In this document: piece after piece, positions 1-8,590 of the stretch
Layout: the number at the start of each line of letters is the position of its first letter
Numbering within the stretch: the stretch's first letter is position 1
NCBI RefSeq assembly: GCF_013433315.1
Contig: NZ_WXVV01000022.1
Span: forward strand, 1-64,000
Source: Pseudomonas crudilactis
GTDB lineage: Bacteria > Pseudomonadota > Gammaproteobacteria > Pseudomonadales > Pseudomonadaceae
DNA: 64,000 bases
Direction of reading: 5' to 3'
The notes under the pieces: generated by a model
Seen by the model: only the letters and a program-made list of their open reading frames with translations
The model's database searches: none
What the model was told of the DNA's origin: nothing
Position numbers and translations under genes: made by a program

Positions 1-527
1 TCCTATCGTCGGTCTAGGCCAGATGCATTCTTTATCGGCGCTTGGGTGAAAGGAGGAGGGTGAAAATCTCCCACGGTCTGTACTGCGCTAACAGTCAGAA
101 TCGAGCCTTGTACCTCCTCCTCCCTTCAAGTCCTACCATACAAGCGAGCCTGCTCGCGAAGGCGACCCGACAGCCGACCTGTTTTTTGCAGGTGTACTCA
201 ATCCAACTGGAGCGAGCCTGCTCGCGAAGGCGGCCCTACAGCCGACCTGTTTTCCGCACGTGTACTCAATTCAACTGTGGGAGTGAGCCTGCTCGCGAAG
301 GCGACCTGATAGCCGACCTGTTTTCCGCAGGTGTACTCAATTCAACTGTGGGAGCGAGCCTGCTCGCGAAGGCGACCTGATAGCCGACCAGTCTCTAGCT
401 GACGACCCATAGCCCGCTTTACCTGCGCCACTTCCTACATCTTTTTCAGAAGCCTCTGATCTTGAGCCAGATTGCCTCGGATGTTGTACTCCAGCCTCTG
501 CTTTCCAGCTTTCCTGAGTTTGTCTTG
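1..527. other. Gene-free left end, largely repeat array
   Basis: No convincing gene lies here. An open frame at 42-380 is made mostly of the repeat described separately and has no ribosome binding site or recognisable protein. Positions 1-140 show nothing I can name. Positions 391-527 lead into the Fic gene and contain an in-frame TTG at 462 that could be an upstream start for it. Confidence 0.6.
141..390. repeat. Tandem array of a ~70-bp unit carrying a REP core
   Basis: The REP-type core gcgagcctgctcgcgaag occurs four times in the same orientation, beginning near 144, 212, 283 (as gtgagcc) and 354, so the period is 68, 71 and 71 bp. Between cores lies a conserved spacer containing agccgacctgtttt and gtgtactcaat. 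The last copy decays after about 390. Elsewhere in this window the same core occurs as inverted pairs, so a direct tandem array is different in form. Confidence 0.85.
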
Positions 528-1919
528 ATGAAAAAGCCGCCAGCATTGAAAGGCAGAACCGACCCGGTGTTCGACTTATTGGTGCGCCCGCTCCACAAGC
601 ATCGTTTGGCGGATTATCTTGCTTTGCTCAAGCCGCTTGATGACCAAGGTCGTTATCTGCCATTTGAAGCGTTGCGTTATCGCTGGGCGCCAGGGCTGGA
701 TGCCAAACTGTGTTGGGCCTTGGTCAAAAAGGCGCGGGCTGCCCAGCACATTAACCTTCTGCCACTGGGTGAGCCGGTGCAGTGGGGCAAATTTCTGCTG
801 ACGCCGCTGGCACAGAAAACCATTTCCATCGTCGATCGGCAGGCCAGTACCGCGGCGCTGGAATACATGACCAGCCAGATCGGCGAGCGGGCGCATTTCA
901 GTTATCTGCTCAATGACTTGATCGAAGACGAGGCCATCGCCAGTAGCCAGCTGGAGGGCGCAGCGACTACCACGCGCGTGGCCAAGGACATGCTCAAGCA
1001 GCAGCGTTTGCCTCGTACTCCGGATGAACGCATGGTGATGGGTAATTACCGAATGATGAATTTTGCCTGGGAGAGGCGTTACGAACTCATGAGTGTGGAG
1101 TTGATCACAGCGATCCATCGGGTAGGCGTCGAGGGAATCGATGACGAAAAGTACTCTCCCGGAGTATTCAGGATCAATGATGAAGTGGTTGTTCAGGACG
1201 GTGCGGGCAATACCGTACACCGGCCACCACCTGCGGCAGGATTGGCCGCGCGGCTGGAGAGATTGTCGCACTGGCTCAACCTGCCCGAAGGCTCACCGCA
1301 CGAGAAGAACTATCTGCATCCACTGATCAAGGCGATCACACTGCATTTTGCCTTGGGTTACGAACACCCATTTCGCGACGGCAATGGGCGAGTCGCCAGG
1401 GCGTTGTTTTACTGGTTCATGTTTAAAAACGAATTTGCAGCGTTTCGCTATATAGCGATCAGTTTGTTACTGCGTAATGCACCGGTGAAATATGGACGCT
1501 CATATCTGCACACCGAGGCGGATGAGTTGGATCTGACATATTTCATCGAATTTCAGTGTTCGGTCATTCAGCGAGCGGTGCTCGGGTTTACCGATGTTTA
1601 CCGCGAGAGCGTGGGCTGCACCGAGGCGTTCGAGCGCAGGCTGACGAATTGCGGCTTCTTCGATCAACTCACGGAAAAACAACGCGCGTTGTACGAGGTG
1701 GCACGAAACGGAGTGGCGAAGGAGTTCACCGCGAGCAATGTAGCTGAGAATTTTGCTTGCTCGTATAGCGAGGCGGCTTCGGCACTAGACGGATTAGACG
1801 AGTTGCGGGTTTTTGAACGAAGGAAGATGGGGCGGGAGTGGGTGTTCTTTTTACGTAACCCTGTCGGTGGATGGAAGCACGGGAGCGAATTCCTTCGCCC
1901 CCATGTTGCAACTGCCTAG
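528..1919 (+). CDS. Fic family protein (class II, probable AMP-transferase)
   Basis: Fic-fold enzyme expected to transfer AMP from ATP to hydroxyl side chains of a target protein. From the ATG at 528 the protein has 463 residues. The catalytic signature HPFRDGNGR is at residues 280-288 and matches the family consensus HPFxxGNGR. An inhibitory-helix motif SSQLEG at 139-144 fits (S/T)xxxE(G/N), which makes this a class II Fic with its own N-terminal inhibitory helix. A flap segment (PGVFR, about 211-215) precedes the signature, and a winged-helix-like tail follows. The start is uncertain: an in-frame TTG at 462 would add 22 residues, and neither start has a strong ribosome binding site. The gene stands alone beside a tandem repeat array and shares its CTAG stop with the convergent DUF4197 gene. 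The target cannot be predicted. Confidence 0.85.
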   Translation: MKKPPALKGRTDPVFDLLVRPLHKHRLADYLALLKPLDDQGRYLPFEALRYRWAPGLDAKLCWALVKKARAAQHINLLPLGEPVQWGKFLLTPLAQKTISIVDRQASTAALEYMTSQIGERAHFSYLLNDLIEDEAIASSQLEGAATTTRVAKDMLKQQRLPRTPDERMVMGNYRMMNFAWERRYELMSVELITAIHRVGVEGIDDEKYSPGVFRINDEVVVQDGAGNTVHRPPPAAGLAARLERLSHWLNLPEGSPHEKNYLHPLIKAITLHFALGYEHPFRDGNGRVARALFYWFMFKNEFAAFRYIAISLLLRNAPVKYGRSYLHTEADELDLTYFIEFQCSVIQRAVLGFTDVYRESVGCTEAFERRLTNCGFFDQLTEKQRALYEVARNGVAKEFTASNVAENFACSYSEAASALDGLDELRVFERRKMGREWVFFLRNPVGGWKHGSEFLRPHVATA

Positions 1920-2605
1920 AGCGTGCCGAAGACTTTCTTCGCCAAACTGGTCGCCGCAGCGGCCGGGTTCTGGCGGATGGTTTCTTCCTGCTTGCCGATC
2001 ATCTCGAACAAGCCATTCAGCGCTTGTTCGGTGACGTAGTTTTCAACATTGGCGCTCTTCGCATCAACAACGCCAAACGCAGCGGCCTGACCAGCAAACG
2101 AGTTGTACTTCTGCGCGACGCCAACCTTGTCGGTCGCTTGCTTGACGATTGGCAGGAACTTGGCGCGGATCTGTTCGCGGCTGGATTTGTCGAGGTATTG
2201 CGTGGCCGAATCCTTGCCGCCGCTGAGGATGCCTTTGGCGTCTTCCACGCTCATTTTCTTCACGGCGTCGACAAGGATTGGCTGGGCTTGAGTTACAGCG
2301 CTTTCCGCAGCCTTGTTCATCGCGGTTTCCAGTTCTTCAACCTGGGCGCCCATGCCGAAGGCTTTCATTTTGCTGGCGGCTTTGCCGAGTTTGCCCGGCA
2401 GTTCGATCTTCACGTCCGGGTTGTTGCTGAACCCGCCGGGGGTGCCCAGTTGTTTGACGGCGATTTGCGCGCCTTGGGTCAGGGCATCCTTGAGGCCGCC
2501 GGTGGCGTCTTTTTGCGACAGGTCACTCAGCGACAGGGCCAGCGCGCTGGCGGAGATCATCAGGCCTGCGCAGAGGCCGGCGAAGCGAAGGGTAGGGCGG
2601 AGCAT
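1916..2605 (-). CDS. DUF4197 domain-containing protein, exported
   Basis: A 229-residue protein with a clear Sec signal peptide (about residues 1-23, ending ALA) followed by an alpha-helical, lysine- and alanine-rich domain. The order of motifs (LSDLSQKDATGGLKDAL, a central KMKAFGMG segment, a C-terminal ENYVTEQALNGLF) is that of the DUF4197 family of proteobacterial periplasmic proteins. The molecular function is unknown. It is followed on the same strand by nothing: its stop overlaps the stop of the Fic gene in a shared CTAG. Upstream lies a YbaY-like lipoprotein gene 40 bp away, so the two exported proteins may be co-transcribed. Confidence 0.85.
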   Translation of the reverse strand: MLRPTLRFAGLCAGLMISASALALSLSDLSQKDATGGLKDALTQGAQIAVKQLGTPGGFSNNPDVKIELPGKLGKAASKMKAFGMGAQVEELETAMNKAAESAVTQAQPILVDAVKKMSVEDAKGILSGGKDSATQYLDKSSREQIRAKFLPIVKQATDKVGVAQKYNSFAGQAAAFGVVDAKSANVENYVTEQALNGLFEMIGKQEETIRQNPAAAATSLAKKVFGTL

Positions 2606-2645
2606 GGCGGCTTCCTTGTTGCGGAAAAGGGCTGCGGAAAATGAA

Positions 2646-3044
2646 TTAACGAACGGCGTCGACGCGGATTTTCAGCGGCTGCGGGTCGTTGCCGTCGAGT
2701 TGCACGGCGTGGTTTTCGGTGGTGATGAACATCAGTTCGCCGTTGACTTCAATGCGCGCGCTGACCGAGTAGCGATGGCCGGGTTTGACCTGGGCTGGAT
2801 CGTAGCTCAAGTGGAAGGGCAGCGGCACCTGGCCTTGGACCGGGCCTTTTTGCTCGTCCAGCACGACGGCTGGCGCGTCGGCCAATGAAACGTCTTGCAG
2901 GCTCACGCTGAGGGTTGCGCTCGGTGGCAGGGCGATGCGCTGCAGGTAAAACACTTCACCGTCGAGGCCGACCTTGCCGGCAGGTGTGGTCGATTGGCAG
3001 GCGCTGAGCAGCGTGGCAGCGGCAAGCAGGGTGAGTTTTTTCAT
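2646..3044 (-). CDS. YbaY-family lipoprotein
   Basis: A 132-residue lipoprotein. The ATG at 3044 is chosen because it follows a good GGAG site and starts a signal peptide (MKKLTLLAAATLLSAC) with lipobox LSAC, so Cys16 is the lipid attachment site. The remainder is a single beta-rich domain with the features of YbaY/META-like proteins (FYLQRIALPPSATLSV, YSVSARIEVNGELMF). It is expected to sit in a membrane facing the periplasm; no biochemical role is known. It precedes the DUF4197 gene by 40 bp and follows plsB, from which it is separated by a short perfect REP palindrome. Confidence 0.8.
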   Translation of the reverse strand: MKKLTLLAAATLLSACQSTTPAGKVGLDGEVFYLQRIALPPSATLSVSLQDVSLADAPAVVLDEQKGPVQGQVPLPFHLSYDPAQVKPGHRYSVSARIEVNGELMFITTENHAVQLDGNDPQPLKIRVDAVR

Positions 3045-3063
3045 CGGAAGTTCTCCTTTCAAT

Positions 3064-3089
3064 GTGGGAGCGAGCCTGCTCGCTCCCAC
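3064..3089. repeat. Perfect REP palindrome
   Basis: A single 26-bp palindrome with arms gtgggagcgag and ctcgctcccac lies between the plsB and YbaY-like genes. It is the minimal form of the REP core found elsewhere in the window and could form a stable hairpin in the plsB transcript just after its stop codon. Confidence 0.85.
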
Positions 3090-3099
3090 CAGGTTTGCA

Positions 3100-5601
3100 T
3101 CAGGTCTCGGGATGAGTGATGACCTGATCGGCAGCATCCTCACTGCGATGCAGCGCGACCTGACGGATCGACAAACGAATCTCCGCCGGCAACACGCGTT
3201 TGGCCGCGCCTTCGGCGAGTTCGCCGAGCAGCTCGTGATAACTCAGTTTGCCAGCCTCGTCGCGACGCAGCACGTCGAGGTCGAGCAAGGTCTGGATGAA
3301 GTGGCGGAACAGGCTCTTGTCGAAGAACTCCGGTGCGTTGAGGCCGTGGAGGATCGACAGGCGCTGGGCCATGACCGTGCAGAGGTCTTCCAGCTCTTCG
3401 GCGCTGATGCTGTTCTGGCCGCTGTTGAGCAGCAAGGACACGGTCATGTAGAAGCGCTGCAAGGTCTGCGCGATGCTCTTCGACAGCAGCGTCAGCAGGA
3501 CGAAATGCCGCGAGCTCGGTGCCGGACGCAGATAAACATCCTTCTCGAAACGCAGCAGGCCTTGCTCGACGAACGCTTCCAGCCACTGATCGACCACACC
3601 GTCCAGTTCCTCCAGCGTCCAGCGAATGAACAGTTCCGATTGCAGGTACGGATACAGCGCGCGGGTGTAGCGCAGGATCTGTTCGCGGCTCATGCGCGAG
3701 GCGCTCTGGAAGAAGCTCGCCAGCAGCGCAGGCAACGCGAAGATATGCAGCACGTTGTTGCGGTAGTAGGTCATCAGGACGGCATTTTGCTCATCCAGAT
3801 AGAGAATCTTGCCCAGCGCATCGTTCTGCTCGGCGAGCAGATCCATGTCCTTCACATGCTCGATCAGCGCGCGACCATCGCCTTCGGGCAGCGTGGTGTG
3901 CGGCGAGTACGGGACTTTGCGCAGCAGCGCCAGATACAGATCCAGCACCCGTGCCATGGCGCGATCATCCAGCGCCAGACGCGTAGTCGACAGCAGCGCC
4001 AGCGCCACCAGGTTGACCGGGTTGATCGCCGCCGCTTCGTTCAGATGCTGCGCGACTTTCTCGCCAAGGCGATTGGTGGTTTCGTTGAGCCACGCCGGTT
4101 TGTACTGCGGGCCGAGTTCCTGCTGGCGCCAGTCCGGCTGCTCGGCGTCGAGGAATTCCGCCAGTTTGATCGGCTCGCCGAAGTTGACGGCGACCTGACC
4201 GAAACGCTGCTTGAGCGCGCCGATGACTTTGAAGATGTCGAAGATCGATTCTTTCTTCTTGCTCGCGCCGCGCAATTCGCCAAGGTAGGTACGACCCTCA
4301 AGCACGCGCTCGTAACCGATGTACACCGGCACAAACACGATCGGCATGCGCGACGAACGCAGGAAGCTGCGCAGGGTGATCGCGAGCATGCCGGTTTTTG
4401 GTTGCAGCATGCGCCCGGTGCGCGAGCGGCCACCCTCGACGAAGTATTCGACCGGGAAGCCTTTGGTGAACAGTGTGTGCAGGTATTCGTTGAACACCGA
4501 GGTGTACAGCGGATTGCCCTTGAATGTGCGACGCATGAAGAATGCACCGCCACGGCGCAGCAGGCTGCCGATCACCGGCATGTTCAGGTTGATCCCGGCG
4601 GCGATGTGCGGCGGGGTCAGGCCGTTGCGGAACAGCAGGTACGAGAGCAGCAGGTAGTCGATGTGGCTGCGGTGGCACGGCACGTAGATCACTTCGTGGC
4701 CTTGCGCGACTTTCTGCACGCCTTCGATGTGGTTGACCTTGATGCCGTCGTAAATCTTGTTCCAGAACCAGCTCAGTACCACTTCGAGGAAGCGAATGGC
4801 GGTGTAGGTGTAGTCCGAGGCGATCTCGTTGCCGTAGCGCAGGGCCTGGGCCTTGGCTTTTTCCGCGGAGATGTTTTCGCGCTCGGCTTCGTCGAGGATC
4901 GCTTGCTTGACCAGTGGCTGGTTGAGCAGACCTTTGACCAGGTTGCGACGGTGGGAAATGTCCGGGCCGATGACCGCCGCTTTCAGATTGCGGAAGTGCA
5001 CACGCAGGATGCGCTGGGCCATGCGCACGGTGCGCTCGTGGCCCTTGTTGTGTTCGATCAGCTCGCGCAGGTGGATCGGCGCGGAGAACTGCACGCGGGT
5101 TTTACGGCCGAGGACGATGATGCTCAGCAGCCGACGCAGACGTCCGGTAACGGCCCAACTGTCGGCGAACAACAATTTCCACGGACTGTTTTCGCTGTCC
5201 GGCGACTGACCCCAGAACACGCTGACCGGAATGATCTGCGCGTCTTCGGCAGCGTTCTGGGTGAGCGCACTCACGAGGCGAGTCAGGGTCGGCGGTGCGC
5301 CGCGTTTGTCCTGACGACCGAGCCAGTCTGGATCCGGCGTCAGGTAGAAAAACGCCGCCGGTTCGATCAGCGAACCGACCGATACCGGCAACACCGGACG
5401 CGGCAGGCCGGCCTTGGTGCACTCGGTGTCGAGCACGGCCAGATCGGTCAGCGAAGGGTTTTGCAGGACGTAGAACACCGGACGACTGCGGTCGAGGTTG
5501 AGGGTGAACGACGACTGGTTGATCGTCTCCGAGCGAACCCAGAGGTACAACAGTCGGCGCAGGGTGCCAAACACAAGACGGCGGAACGGGGAACGGGTCA
5601 T
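3100..5601 (-). CDS. plsB: Glycerol-3-phosphate 1-O-acyltransferase
   Basis: Makes lysophosphatidic acid from glycerol 3-phosphate and acyl-ACP/CoA, the first step of phospholipid synthesis at the inner membrane. The 833-residue length matches PlsB. The acyltransferase blocks are in order: the catalytic HxxxxD as HRSHID, GGAFFMRR (block II), FVEGGRSRTGR (block III) and VFVPVYIGYERV (block IV). The ATG at 5601 gives MTRSPFRRLV, the expected PlsB N-terminus; the frame is open further upstream but that extension runs into the divergent cold-shock promoter. The bases on the opposite strand are also open for 880 codons, which is a composition shadow. Confidence 0.97.
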   Translation of the reverse strand: MTRSPFRRLVFGTLRRLLYLWVRSETINQSSFTLNLDRSRPVFYVLQNPSLTDLAVLDTECTKAGLPRPVLPVSVGSLIEPAAFFYLTPDPDWLGRQDKRGAPPTLTRLVSALTQNAAEDAQIIPVSVFWGQSPDSENSPWKLLFADSWAVTGRLRRLLSIIVLGRKTRVQFSAPIHLRELIEHNKGHERTVRMAQRILRVHFRNLKAAVIGPDISHRRNLVKGLLNQPLVKQAILDEAERENISAEKAKAQALRYGNEIASDYTYTAIRFLEVVLSWFWNKIYDGIKVNHIEGVQKVAQGHEVIYVPCHRSHIDYLLLSYLLFRNGLTPPHIAAGINLNMPVIGSLLRRGGAFFMRRTFKGNPLYTSVFNEYLHTLFTKGFPVEYFVEGGRSRTGRMLQPKTGMLAITLRSFLRSSRMPIVFVPVYIGYERVLEGRTYLGELRGASKKKESIFDIFKVIGALKQRFGQVAVNFGEPIKLAEFLDAEQPDWRQQELGPQYKPAWLNETTNRLGEKVAQHLNEAAAINPVNLVALALLSTTRLALDDRAMARVLDLYLALLRKVPYSPHTTLPEGDGRALIEHVKDMDLLAEQNDALGKILYLDEQNAVLMTYYRNNVLHIFALPALLASFFQSASRMSREQILRYTRALYPYLQSELFIRWTLEELDGVVDQWLEAFVEQGLLRFEKDVYLRPAPSSRHFVLLTLLSKSIAQTLQRFYMTVSLLLNSGQNSISAEELEDLCTVMAQRLSILHGLNAPEFFDKSLFRHFIQTLLDLDVLRRDEAGKLSYHELLGELAEGAAKRVLPAEIRLSIRQVALHRSEDAADQVITHPET

Positions 5602-5702
5602 ACGGCTTCTGCATGAGTTGATAAACCGAGCGGTTGCTCGGGAGGTCGACAGTTTGCCGTATTCACCGAAAATCGGCAAAAAAGCGGCGAAGTAATCTCC
5701 TG

Positions 5703-5730
5703 TTGAGAGTTTTCGCACCTGTCATATACT
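5703..5730 (+). promoter_or_regulatory. Sigma-70 promoter of the cold-shock gene
   Basis: TTGAGA at 5703-5708 and TATACT at 5725-5730 are separated by 16 bp. They lie about 110 bp before the cold-shock start codon, which implies a leader of roughly 100 nt, long as is usual for csp genes. Confidence 0.6.
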
Positions 5731-5838
5731 CGGCGGTCTGTCGCCGGGGCCCTTTTATGGACGTCGGACGCAGGCTGACGTTCCTCAAAGGCTTTCCTGC
5801 GAAAAGCCTGTTCAATAATAAAAAAGGAGTATGAACAG

Positions 5839-6048
5839 ATGGCAACACGTGAAACCGGCAACGTGAAGTGGTTCAACGACGCCAAAGGCTACGGCTTTAT
5901 TCAGCGCGAAGACGGGGTGGACGTGTTCGTGCACTACCGCGCGATTCGTGGCGATGGGCATCGGTCGCTGACCGAAGGCCAGCAGGTCGAATACGCGGTG
6001 ATTACTGGCGAGAAGGGTTTGCAGGCTGAGGATGTTGTAGGCCTGTAA
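5839..6048 (+). CDS. CspA-family cold-shock protein
   Basis: A 69-residue single cold-shock domain that binds single-stranded nucleic acid. RNP1 is KGYGFIQ (about residues 16-22) and RNP2 is VFVHY (about 29-33). The start follows the strong site aaggag. The basic N-terminus and NVKWFNDAKGYGF block are typical; the C-terminal part is slightly divergent (EYAVITGEKGLQAEDV), so I do not assign it to a specific Csp paralogue. It is divergent from plsB and followed by a large hairpin that probably ends its transcript. Confidence 0.93.
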   Translation: MATRETGNVKWFNDAKGYGFIQREDGVDVFVHYRAIRGDGHRSLTEGQQVEYAVITGEKGLQAEDVVGL

Positions 6049-6058
6049 CCTTGAAGAT

Positions 6059-6136
6059 CAAAAGATCGCAGCCTTCGGCAGCTCCTACGGGTGTACACAT
6101 GACCCTGTAGGAGCTGCCGAAGGCTGCGATCTTTTG
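6059..6136. repeat. Perfect 30-bp inverted repeat, terminator-like
   Basis: Arms 6059-6088 and 6107-6136 are exact reverse complements over 30 bp around an 18-bp loop. The core (agatcgcagccttcggcagc) is unrelated to the gcgagc REP family in this window. It lies between the convergent cold-shock and 125-residue genes, and its ends (caaaag/cttttg) supply short T runs in both directions, so it could act as a two-way terminator. Confidence 0.9.
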
Positions 6137-6139
6137 CTT

Positions 6140-6517
6140 TTAGGCAGTTTTCCAGGTGATTTCTTCTTCGCCGTCTTCGCTGATGCGCATCCAGCGATCC
6201 GCCGTCTCCTCACCTTCTTCCTCGACCCACGTGCCCGGTGCGCAACGCACTTCCACGTTCAGCGCAGCAAATGCGGCGCGTGCGCAGGCGATGTCGTCGT
6301 CCCACGGCGTCTGGTCGCTTTCCAGGTACAGGCTGTTCCATTTGCCCACCGCTTTCGGCAGCCAGGTCACCGGCACGTTGCCGGCCTTGCACTTGTAAGT
6401 CTGGCCTTTCTGTACCCAGTCGCTGCACGGGCCCAGCGCGGCGCCCAGCCAGGCGGAAATGGCCTTGTGATCGACGTCGGCGTCTTTCAGGTAAATCTCG
6501 ATGTCCGGTTGGCGCAT
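6140..6517 (-). CDS. Conserved hypothetical protein (125 aa)
   Basis: I do not recognise a named family. The start at 6517 is chosen for the GAGG site just upstream; the open frame continues 24 codons further without one. The product is small, acidic and soluble, with no signal peptide or membrane segment. It has many tryptophans and ends with an acidic stretch (EEEGEETADRW then EDGEEEITW). Internal landmarks are CSDWVQKGQTYKCKAG and PWDDDIACARAAFAAL. It sits 75 bp downstream of rlmA in the dapE-rlmA direction and could be part of that transcript. Confidence 0.7.
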   Translation of the reverse strand: MRQPDIEIYLKDADVDHKAISAWLGAALGPCSDWVQKGQTYKCKAGNVPVTWLPKAVGKWNSLYLESDQTPWDDDIACARAAFAALNVEVRCAPGTWVEEEGEETADRWMRISEDGEEEITWKTA

Positions 6518-6592
6518 GGATGTCCTCACTGCGGGTCTGAAAAATCCATTCGCGGATTTAGCCGGCCCCGGGCCTGTGCCCGAGACCAAAAG

Positions 6593-7402
6593 TTATTGAA
6601 GAACGAAATAATCGTAGCGCATCGACACGGTGGTCTCGAACGGCTCGGCCTGTTCGATCACCGCCGCGCGACGCTCGGCACTGGCACGCCAGCCGTGGGG
6701 CGTCATCGCCAACAGGTTGGCGCGATCCTCGGGCTTGTCCAGCGTCAGCTTGAATTCCAGGGTTTCGCTGTGCGCCAACGCCATGCCTTCCGGCACCAGG
6801 GCCAGATGCTTGTCGTCGGTGTATTCGCGCACTTCGTCGTACAGGCGCTCGCGCAGTTCCATCAGATGGCCACTGGTCGGGCCGACTTTCATCAAACCAC
6901 CGCCCACGCTGAGCAGGCGCTTGGCTTCTTCCCAATCCAGTGGACTGAAAACGCTGGCGAGGAACTGGCAACTGCCCGACGCCAACGGCACACGGGCCAT
7001 GCTGGCGATCAACCAGGTAATCGCCGGGTTACGCTTGCAGGCGCGTTTAACCGCTTCGCGGGAAATGTCCAGCGCGTAGCCGTCAGCGTTCGGCAAGGCC
7101 TCGGCGATTTGCGCGGTGTAGTAACCCTCGCCACAACCGATATCGACCCAGCGAACCGGCGCATAACTCGCCGCCAGCTCGGCCAGACGCTTGGCCACCG
7201 GCGCGTAATGCCCGGCGTTCAAGAAATCACGGCGCGCTTCGACCATGGCCTGGTTATCGCCAGGGTCGCGGCTGTTTTTGTGCTGCACCGGCAACAGGTT
7301 CAGATAACCCTGGCGCGCACGGTCGAAGCGGTGGCCGGCGGGGCAGACCACGCCGTTGTCCACCGCATTCAGTGGTTCACTGCAGATGGGGCAAGCGAGC
7401 AT
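6593..7402 (-). CDS. rlmA: 23S rRNA (guanine-N1)-methyltransferase RlmA
   Basis: SAM-dependent methyltransferase of the RlmA family that modifies a guanine in 23S rRNA helix 35 (G745 in Escherichia coli). The 269-residue protein begins with the zinc-binding module of the family (Cys4, Cys7, Cys20, His24). SAM motif I is VDIGCGEG at about 86-93. Its start codon overlaps the dapE stop (TGATG), so the two are likely translationally coupled. Exact base specificity (745 or 748) cannot be read from sequence; a Gram-negative source favours 745. Confidence 0.88.
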   Translation of the reverse strand: MLACPICSEPLNAVDNGVVCPAGHRFDRARQGYLNLLPVQHKNSRDPGDNQAMVEARRDFLNAGHYAPVAKRLAELAASYAPVRWVDIGCGEGYYTAQIAEALPNADGYALDISREAVKRACKRNPAITWLIASMARVPLASGSCQFLASVFSPLDWEEAKRLLSVGGGLMKVGPTSGHLMELRERLYDEVREYTDDKHLALVPEGMALAHSETLEFKLTLDKPEDRANLLAMTPHGWRASAERRAAVIEQAEPFETTVSMRYDYFVLQ

Positions 7403-8553
7403 CAGGCGAGCAACTTGATCAGGGTCTGGTAGTAGATCTCGGTCAGTACGTCGAGATCCGCCGCCAGCACGCGTTCGTTGACCTGGTGAATGGTCGCGTT
7501 GACCGGGCCCAGTTCAACAACCTGCGTGCCCATGGTCGCGATGAAACGTCCATCGGAGGTACCGCCGCTGGTCGACGCCTTGGTCTCGCGACCAGTGATG
7601 TCCTTGATGCTCGCCGACACCGCGTCGAGCAGCGCGCCCGGTTCGGTGAGGAATGGCAGGCCGGACAGCGCCCAGTCGATGTGCCAGTCCAGATCGTGCT
7701 TATCGAGAATGTCAGCCACGCGTTTCTGCAGGCCTTCAACGGTCGATTCGGTGGAGAAACGGAAGTTGAACACCGCCACCAGATCACCTGGAATCACGTT
7801 GGTCGCGCCGGTGCCGGAGTTGACGTTGGAAATCTGGAAACTGGTCGGCGGGAAGAAATCGTTGCCGTGATCCCAATGTTCGGCGGCCAGTTCGGCCAGC
7901 GCCGGAGCGGCGAGGTGGATCGGGTTCTTCGCCAGATGCGGATAGGCGACGTGACCCTGAATACCTTTGACCGTGAGCTTGGCGCCCAGCGAGCCGCGAC
8001 GGCCGTTCTTCACTACGTCGCCGACCAGTGTGGTGCTCGACGGTTCGCCGACGATGCACCAGTCCAGACGCTCATTACGCGCGGCCAAGCGTTCGACCAC
8101 TGCTTTAGTGCCGTGGTGCGCCGGGCCTTCTTCATCGCTGGTGATGAGGAACGCGACCTTGCCCTTGTGGTTCGGGTAATCGGCGACGAAGCGCTCAGCG
8201 GCGACAGTCATCGATGCCAGGCTGCCTTTCATGTCCGCCGCGCCACGGCCGCAGAGCATGCCGTGTTCATCGATCAGCGCGTTGAACGGGTCGATCTGCC
8301 ACGCGGTCACCGGACCGGTCGGCACCACGTCGGTGTGGCCAGCGAAGCACAGCACCGGACCGTCGTTGGTACCGTGGGTCGCCCAGAAGTTATCCACATC
8401 TTCGATGCGCATCGGCTCGAGAGTGAAACCGGCATCGCCCAGGCGCTGCATCATCTGCTTCTGGCAATCGGCGTCGACCGGCGTCACGGACGGACGGCGG
8501 ATCAGGTCGATGGCGAGTTGGAGGGTCGGCGAAAGGTCGGCGTGGGCCGTCAT
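7402..8553 (-). CDS. dapE: Succinyl-diaminopimelate desuccinylase
   Basis: Hydrolyses N-succinyl-LL-diaminopimelate in the succinylase branch of lysine and peptidoglycan precursor synthesis. The 383-residue M20 metallohydrolase has the dinuclear zinc ligands in their expected blocks: GHTDVV (His73), GRGAADMKG (Asp107) and SDEEGPA with the catalytic and ligand glutamates at 141-142. The start at 8553 gives the normal DapE length; the frame is open upstream into a REP pair, which is not coding. With dapD and dapC this window holds three of the four succinylase-branch enzymes, each in a separate transcript. Confidence 0.97.
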   Translation of the reverse strand: MTAHADLSPTLQLAIDLIRRPSVTPVDADCQKQMMQRLGDAGFTLEPMRIEDVDNFWATHGTNDGPVLCFAGHTDVVPTGPVTAWQIDPFNALIDEHGMLCGRGAADMKGSLASMTVAAERFVADYPNHKGKVAFLITSDEEGPAHHGTKAVVERLAARNERLDWCIVGEPSSTTLVGDVVKNGRRGSLGAKLTVKGIQGHVAYPHLAKNPIHLAAPALAELAAEHWDHGNDFFPPTSFQISNVNSGTGATNVIPGDLVAVFNFRFSTESTVEGLQKRVADILDKHDLDWHIDWALSGLPFLTEPGALLDAVSASIKDITGRETKASTSGGTSDGRFIATMGTQVVELGPVNATIHQVNERVLAADLDVLTEIYYQTLIKLLA

Positions 8554-8590
8554 GGAAAACTCCGGGGTCATGAATTTGAGCTGGGGCCGA

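Noticed and set aside
42..380. 112-codon plus-strand frame at the left end
   Set aside because: Most of it is the tandem repeat translated over and over; no ribosome site and no protein family.
2974..5616. 880-codon plus-strand open frame opposite plsB
   Set aside because: It lies entirely antisense to plsB, has low-complexity Arg/Gln/Val-rich translation with no domain, and is what high third-position GC produces on the opposite strand.
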